DNA from: an uncultured Chlamydiae bacterium
Lineage (GTDB): Bacteria; Chlamydiota; Chlamydiia; Chlamydiales; CALBHK01
Assembly: GCA_937894565.1 (NCBI GenBank)
Contig: CALBHK010000007.1
Coordinates: 1 to 19,246 of the forward strand
Direction of reading: 5' to 3'
Length of the DNA: 19,246 nt
Shown: positions 15,942 through 19,246 of the stretch, piece by piece
Position numbering within the stretch: the stretch's first letter is position 1
How the letters are laid out: every line of letters starts with the position of its first letter
The notes under the pieces: model-generated
Database searches by the model: none
What the model saw: the letters and a program-made list of their open reading frames with translations, nothing else
What the model was told of the DNA's origin: nothing
Program-made: the position numbers and the translations under genes

Positions 15942-16435
15942 TGAAAATAGTCAGCAAAATCAAACAAATGCGGCCCACCCAATCCCGTCCCCTTAAATCT
16001 ACGATTTTTCCTGACCACCCCCACCCAACGATGTTGATTGAAGGTGGTCAGGAATCAGGGGACGGGATTGGGTGGAAGTCAGTAAGAGTAAAAAAGATGA
16101 ATAAAAAGAGAAAAATTAAAAAGAGGAAGTACAAAGCGAAACAAAGAGAACTCGATCAGGTAGGCCGTAAGATTTGGCGGCTATCGATTGGGGAACTGTT
16201 GCCGTTTGATTTTAATTTCTACGGACGAAGTTTTGTGCTGGGCCTACCAGATCGAATTCTCATCGGTCCGAATGATGAGGGCGAACGTGCCGTTCACCCT
16301 CGGCTTGGATGGGCACGCCACAAGTGGCGACCCGCTGTTCTCTGTGCTGCGCTTACGCGCCGCTTTTATCGAAGTAAATGCGTTTTAAGTTGTCCCAAAC
16401 CAAAAATTTTCACCACAAAGGAGGTGCTGTTATGA
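15941..16435 (+). CDS. Doubtful reading frame across the palindrome cluster
   Basis: A frame of 164 codons opens with an ATG that shares one base with the preceding stop. It passes through both large inverted repeats and has an odd, very basic composition (a Lys/Arg-rich run after residue 48). No family is recognised, and its 3' end covers the ribosome-binding site of the next gene. An open frame could arise by chance here. I regard it as probably not a protein-coding gene; a shorter product starting at 16097 is also possible. Confidence 0.2.
   Translation: MKIVSKIKQMRPTQSRPLKSTIFPDHPHPTMLIEGGQESGDGIGWKSVRVKKMNKKRKIKKRKYKAKQRELDQVGRKIWRLSIGELLPFDFNFYGRSFVLGLPDRILIGPNDEGERAVHPRLGWARHKWRPAVLCAALTRRFYRSKCVLSCPKPKIFTTKEVLL
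15975..16075. repeat. Nested inverted repeat A (candidate oriT element)
   Basis: The outer arms are a perfect 19-bp inverted repeat, CCACCCAATCCCGTCCCCT (15975-15993) and its complement (16057-16075). A second perfect 12-bp pair, TTCCTGACCACC (16008-16019) and GGTGGTCAGGAA (16043-16054), lies inside, and a CAAC/GTTG mini-stem (16026-16036) at the tip. The three stems stack into one long hairpin with a 14-base bulge on one side. CCACCCAA occurs again as a direct repeat at 16021-16028. No T-run follows, so it is not a simple terminator. Confidence 0.85.
16146..16261. repeat. Inverted repeat B, 21-bp arms
   Basis: The left arm, 16146-16166 (ending GGTAGGCC), and the right arm, 16241-16261 (beginning GGCCTACC), are inverted copies matching at 19 of 21 positions, separated by 74 bases. 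Both mismatches lie inside the arms, so the ends match exactly. No target duplication or transposase is seen. Confidence 0.8.
16277..16329. repeat. Two short hairpins C and D
   Basis: Hairpin C pairs GAGGGCGAACG (16277-16287) with CGTTCACCCTC (16291-16301), with one mismatch and a 3-base loop. Hairpin D is CGCCAC-AA-GTGGCG (16316-16329). They continue the series of palindromes downstream of repeats A and B. A GTGGCGACC word within D also appears in the hairpin at 5192-5207. Confidence 0.7.
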
Positions 16436-16827
16436 CAAATGATATTTCACCAAAAAAAGAAGGCCGTATGGTCATAAGTCCCGAAGCTGAAGCGGCGGTG
16501 GCAGAACTTGCTGATGCCGTTAACGAAGGTTTCGATGCGGGCCGTGCAACACGCTACGATGCTGCAAGCTTTATGATTCTATGGTTTAAAAACAATGCTC
16601 CCGATGACGCTATTATGGAGCTTCGCCGCAGATCAGCGAACGCCTTTTCGATGCTCGAAGCCGTTCAAAAGAAGTATAAAGCTATCGGAGAGTTGCCGCC
16701 CGATATCCAGGCGGTACTGGATAAACATTTCTTCGGCGAAGCTGTGAAAGAATCCAAGAAGACAAAAAAGACCTTGAAATCAGAGTCTCTCAATGAGAGA
16801 CTAATGGAAAGTGATGAAGCAGCATGA
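16432..16827 (+). CDS. Hypothetical protein, first gene of the recombinase operon
   Basis: Not recognised. It has 131 residues and is soluble, helical and highly charged; EAEAAVAELADAV and SANAFSMLEAVQKKYKAIG look like amphipathic helices, with a Lys-rich C-terminal part (KESKKTKKTLKS). A strong AAAGGAGGTG site supports the start at 16432. It lies next to the palindrome cluster, so a DNA-binding accessory role is possible but not shown. Its stop overlaps the next gene by ATGA. Confidence 0.6.
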   Translation: MTNDISPKKEGRMVISPEAEAAVAELADAVNEGFDAGRATRYDAASFMILWFKNNAPDDAIMELRRRSANAFSMLEAVQKKYKAIGELPPDIQAVLDKHFFGEAVKESKKTKKTLKSESLNERLMESDEAA

Positions 16828-17081
16828 GCCCAAAACATTTCAAAGAAATACGCGAACAAATTGGACTCACCCAAGACGAGCTAGCTCAAGTTTTAGGGCT
16901 CGCTGGAAAGAAATCAATCAGTCACTTAGAAACTGGTTTTAGGACTCCAAGCCCGCTCATCGGTGCCGTGATGAGCTACTTGGGAAGTTTGTCTCAGCGA
17001 AAAGCTCAGGAATTTATCGAAGAATTTCAGCGGCACATAGCTAAAGAAAAAGCGTCTGGTAAAGGACGTAAACGTGGGTAG
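16824..17081 (+). CDS. XRE-family HTH transcriptional regulator
   Basis: An 85-residue Cro/CI-type regulator with a clear helix-turn-helix (KEIREQIGLTQDELAQVLGL, then KKSISHLETGFRTPSP, about 7-45) and a basic tail (KGRKRG). Such proteins commonly regulate the integration/excision operon of mobile elements and can bind their own promoter. The reading overlaps the upstream gene by ATGA, and the next gene's GTG start lies inside its 3' end. Confidence 0.85.
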   Translation: MSPKHFKEIREQIGLTQDELAQVLGLAGKKSISHLETGFRTPSPLIGAVMSYLGSLSQRKAQEFIEEFQRHIAKEKASGKGRKRG

Positions 17082-17280
17082 GTCTGTGACCTACAAAGCG
17101 GCGGTTGATTTTGACGAAGATGATATGAAAGTTGAGCTGATCGGTCTTGTAGATACAAGTGAAGACGCCGAAGCTCGCCGGGAAAGAGTTGAAAAAATCG
17201 TAGCTCGCATCATCCTTCTTGGTCAAACAAAAGGACGCCCGAGAAAGGAGGCTTTACATGAAGAACAAAACGCAGCCTGA
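17074..17280 (+). CDS. Small protein with AT-hook-like tail, possible recombination directionality factor
   Basis: It has 68 residues with a GTG start at 17074, preceded by AAAGGA. The N-terminal half is acidic (DFDEDDMKVELIGLVD), the middle is a charged helix (EARRERVEKIVARI), and the tail TKGRPRKEA contains a GRP core flanked by Lys/Arg, like an AT-hook that binds the minor groove. It overlaps both the XRE gene and the recombinase start. Small DNA-binding proteins encoded just upstream of large serine recombinases are plausible directionality factors; that role is inferred. Confidence 0.55.
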   Translation: MGRSVTYKAAVDFDEDDMKVELIGLVDTSEDAEARRERVEKIVARIILLGQTKGRPRKEALHEEQNAA

Positions 17281-19078
17281 CGGTAAATCTTTTTCGTCAG
17301 AGTCATTTCTGATCGGATGCTATTCAAGAGTTTCAACGGATGAGCAGGCCAATGTTATCGAGGGATCACTCGATAACCAACGGCACCGTATGCAGTCCTT
17401 TCTTGAAATCAAGAATATGCAAGAACCTCAGTGGGGGCAAATCGTTGAGCATTTCATTGACGATGGTTACTCTGCTAAGGACACTAATCGACCGGCTTAC
17501 ACACGGATGATGAAGGCGCTTAAAAGCGGCAAGATCAATGCGATTATGGTGACGGAGCTTTCAAGATTATCGCGCAATATTCCTGATTTTTGCGACTTCC
17601 ATAAATTACTTGAAAGCCATGGAGCCAAGTTCTTTTCGATCAAAGAACAATTTGATTCAAGTACTCCGCCTGGAAAAATGATGCTCTATAATATGATAAA
17701 TTTGGCACAATTTGAACGCGAGCAAACGTCTGAGAGAGTCGCCATCAATTGCCATGCAAGAGCCCAGCGCGGTTTCTTGAACGGCGGTCCCGCTGTCCTT
17801 GGTTATGATAAAGATCCGGCCAAAAAAGCAACCTTCGTCGTCAACGACACCGAGGCAAAACAAGTTCGTCGTATTTTTGAACTCTTCACCGAACAGCGAA
17901 GTTTAAGCCGCACCATTGATGCTTTGAGCGCCGAAGGAATCAAACCTAAAAGCCGTGGGAATTCAAAAGATCGCCTCGTGAAAGACGGACGCTGGACGAC
18001 AGATTCATTGAGCTACGTCCTTAAAAACAAGTCCTACATTGCCGTTCGCGAAGCCAACAAGTCGAACATCAACAAAGACCAAGCAAAACTTAAAGCGTGG
18101 CAAAGATACGGAACCTACCGCGCCTCATGGCCTGCAATTATTGATGTGACGACGTTTGAAACGGTTCAAAAAATTCTAGAAGAAAATGCTGAGCGCGAAA
18201 GAATGCGCCTTGATACCTCAGAAAAGCGCGTGTTCGCGGCCTCTGGGTTATGTCAGTGCGAGGAATGCGGAAGACGACTTGTCGGACAATCTGCTCACGG
18301 TAAAAAACAAGTTCACCGTTATTATGTGCATTCATCCAAAAAAGGTGACGTCATCTCATGTTCAACAAAACGGATAAAGGCTGATAAGATCGAGTCAAAG
18401 CTTGCAGAGCATCTGTCGCAGATTCTGCTCGAAGCCGGACACTTTGAACAAATCGAAAGCCGCATTCGGCAAATGGCGTCGGACTCTCCTGAAAAGATAA
18501 AAGTGGAAAAAGAAAAACTGACGATTGAATTTTCAAAGCTCAGCTTGGCCGTGAAAAATACTTTCAAAATCCAAGCAGCATTGGATGCTGACTCTGACGC
18601 CATCAAAGAAACGGCAAAAGAACTTGAAGATTTAAGTCGTAAGAAACGTCATATCGAGTCCGAGCTTCAAAACCTGAAGGCCAAGGAACTTGCAAAGGAT
18701 GACGTTGACGACGCTGTGAGTGACCTTAAAGAGCGGTTGGCGGCGTTCAAGCGTGGTTGGGTCAAAGCCTCTGCGGTGGTGAAGAAGTCTTTGATGAAAG
18801 ATCTGATTTATTCCATCTTAGTGAGCCCGAAGGGCCTTAAGATCCAGTATCGCTTGAAGCATGACCTCAACAAGCCCGTCACAAGTGAAGACCTCGTAGC
18901 GGCAAAAGAATTTGAAAATAACGTCATCGCAATCGCAGAAAAAAGGCGTGAGAAATCCTCAGGTACGGTCCCTGATGCGGCGTCGGCTGACGCTACTTCC
19001 CCCGGAGGGGCTGATTTTCATAATGTGTCGATTCTTGGTTCGCAAGTTGTTGGAATTGGTAGTGAGAGGCGGACTTGA
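17258..19078 (+). CDS. Large serine recombinase (integrase)
   Basis: A 606-residue site-specific recombinase. The catalytic resolvase domain (about 18-165) has CYSRVSTDEQ with nucleophile S26 and the ELSRLSRN block (R103, R106). The Recombinase domain spans about 175-325. The zinc-ribbon domain has C334 and C337, with H358 in the place of the usual Cys in YYVH, and C368. A coiled-coil segment follows at about 410-500. Length and order fit integrases of this class, which act on attP/attB without high-energy cofactors. The start at 17258 has AAAGGAGG upstream. The last six codons and the stop (19076-19078) lie within the tRNA gene on the other strand, so the end of this gene is formed by the attachment site. 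Confidence 0.95.
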   Translation: MKNKTQPDGKSFSSESFLIGCYSRVSTDEQANVIEGSLDNQRHRMQSFLEIKNMQEPQWGQIVEHFIDDGYSAKDTNRPAYTRMMKALKSGKINAIMVTELSRLSRNIPDFCDFHKLLESHGAKFFSIKEQFDSSTPPGKMMLYNMINLAQFEREQTSERVAINCHARAQRGFLNGGPAVLGYDKDPAKKATFVVNDTEAKQVRRIFELFTEQRSLSRTIDALSAEGIKPKSRGNSKDRLVKDGRWTTDSLSYVLKNKSYIAVREANKSNINKDQAKLKAWQRYGTYRASWPAIIDVTTFETVQKILEENAERERMRLDTSEKRVFAASGLCQCEECGRRLVGQSAHGKKQVHRYYVHSSKKGDVISCSTKRIKADKIESKLAEHLSQILLEAGHFEQIESRIRQMASDSPEKIKVEKEKLTIEFSKLSLAVKNTFKIQAALDADSDAIKETAKELEDLSRKKRHIESELQNLKAKELAKDDVDDAVSDLKERLAAFKRGWVKASAVVKKSLMKDLIYSILVSPKGLKIQYRLKHDLNKPVTSEDLVAAKEFENNVIAIAEKRREKSSGTVPDAASADATSPGGADFHNVSILGSQVVGIGSERRT

Positions 19079-19084
19079 ACCGCC
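19057..19084. other. Putative att core (tRNA 3' end, element right end)
   Basis: The recombinase stop codon, the tRNA CCA end and its T-arm coincide here, the usual geometry when an element integrates at a tRNA 3' end and restores the tRNA. The exact crossover cannot be placed because no matching copy (TGGTAGTGAGAGG or similar) was found at the left side of the window. Attachment-site status is inferred. Confidence 0.5.
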
Positions 19085-19133
19085 GACCCTCAGATTATGA
19101 TTCTGATGCTCTAACCAGCTGAGCTACCCCACC
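19057..19133 (-). tRNA. tRNA with CAT anticodon, probably elongator tRNA-Met (tRNA-Ile2 not excluded)
   Basis: The 77-base gene including CCA folds as a cloverleaf: D-stem GCTC...GAGC, anticodon stem TCAGA/TCTGA with loop ATCATAA giving anticodon CAT, T-stem GGCGG/CCGCC with loop TTCAAGT. The initiator hallmark of three G:C pairs in the anticodon stem is absent. A CAT anticodon could also be the lysidine-modified tRNA-Ile2. The acceptor stem GGTGGGG/TCTCACT pairs with three G-U wobbles (1:72, 5:68, 7:66), discussed in the findings. Its 3' end overlaps the recombinase gene. Confidence 0.9.
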
Positions 19134-19197
19134 ACAATGACGCAAAAATGAAATTTTACGGCCCAGTTTTTGTATTCTTGGGGGGACTTGGTGTCAA
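19069..19197 (-). promoter_or_regulatory. Promoter of the tRNA gene (-35 and -10 at 19192-19197 and 19069-based flank)
   Basis: On the minus strand, TTGACA (complement of 19192-19197) and TACAAA (complement of 19169-19174) are separated by 17 bases, ideally spaced for a sigma-70 promoter reading into the tRNA, whose 5' end lies 35 bases beyond the -10. The hexamers occupy 19169-19197 only; the rest of the given interval is the transcript leader and the tRNA. Confidence 0.6.
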
Positions 19198-19246
19198 TGC
19201 GTATTTGATTTGACTCCATGGAAACACGAACGTGCAATAAGGGACT

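Noticed and set aside
15975..16261. Inverted repeats A and B as a CRISPR array or retron RNA
   Set aside because: There are no regularly spaced direct repeats, no cas genes and no reverse transcriptase in the window.
16146..16261. Repeat B as a miniature transposon (MITE)
   Set aside because: No flanking target duplication, no second copy in the window and no matching transposase.
18995..19015. CCCC/GGGG stem as a terminator for the tRNA transcript or the recombinase gene
   Set aside because: The stem is only four base pairs and no T-run follows on either strand.
18912..19100. Reading frame ending in RGGLEPPTLRL
   Set aside because: This ending is what antisense tRNA sequence gives when translated; the frame lies inside the recombinase gene and tRNA and is not a gene.

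Overview
The window looks like most of an integrative conjugative element (ICE) or conjugation-derived genomic island in an AT-rich Gram-negative bacterium. The envelope genes (type IV secretion, VirB10-like protein, lipoprotein with a lipobox) support a diderm host. The general look recalls Bdellovibrionota or related lineages, but that is an impression and not something the sequence proves.

Layout, left to right. (1) 1-~780: a metallo-beta-lactamase (MBL)-fold hydrolase gene on the minus strand, cut by the window edge at its 3' end and lacking its 5' end. (2) ~780-4286: a plus-strand run of a 5'-truncated peptide-type ABC substrate-binding protein, a small YcaO-domain protein and a membrane hybrid histidine kinase, all overlapping. 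The point near 765-790 where two genes both lose their 5' ends is a rearrangement junction or an assembly join. (3) 4325-5061: a divergent pair of small Cro/CI-like regulators around a 13-bp palindrome, plus a small partner gene. (4) 5062-5381: an untranslated stretch with a terminator-like hairpin and other inverted repeats. (5) 5382-15941: one long, tightly overlapping operon with three small unknowns followed by VirB2-, VirB3-, VirB4-, VirB5/TrbJ-, VirB6/TrbL-, VirB8/TrbF-, VirB9/TrbG- and VirB10/TrbI-like genes, a VirD4-type coupling ATPase, a small lipoprotein, and a protein resembling the 'replication-relaxation' family. (6) 15942-16431: a region unusually dense in inverted repeats and probably not coding; it is the best candidate for an origin of transfer. 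(7) 16432-19078: a second overlapping operon with an unknown 131-aa protein, an XRE regulator, a 68-aa protein with an AT-hook-like tail and a large serine recombinase. (8) 19057-19133: a tRNA with CAT anticodon on the minus strand; the recombinase gene ends inside it. Chromosomal sequence with the tRNA promoter follows.

How the parts fit: the recombinase would catalyse integration at the 3' end of the tRNA, with the AT-hook-like protein a possible directionality factor. The VirB/VirD4 operon would build the mating channel. No canonical relaxase and no VirB11 ATPase are visible, so DNA processing must rest on an unrecognised protein (best candidate 15126-15941, next to the palindromic region), on a gene outside the window, or on the host. 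The left att site was not identified.
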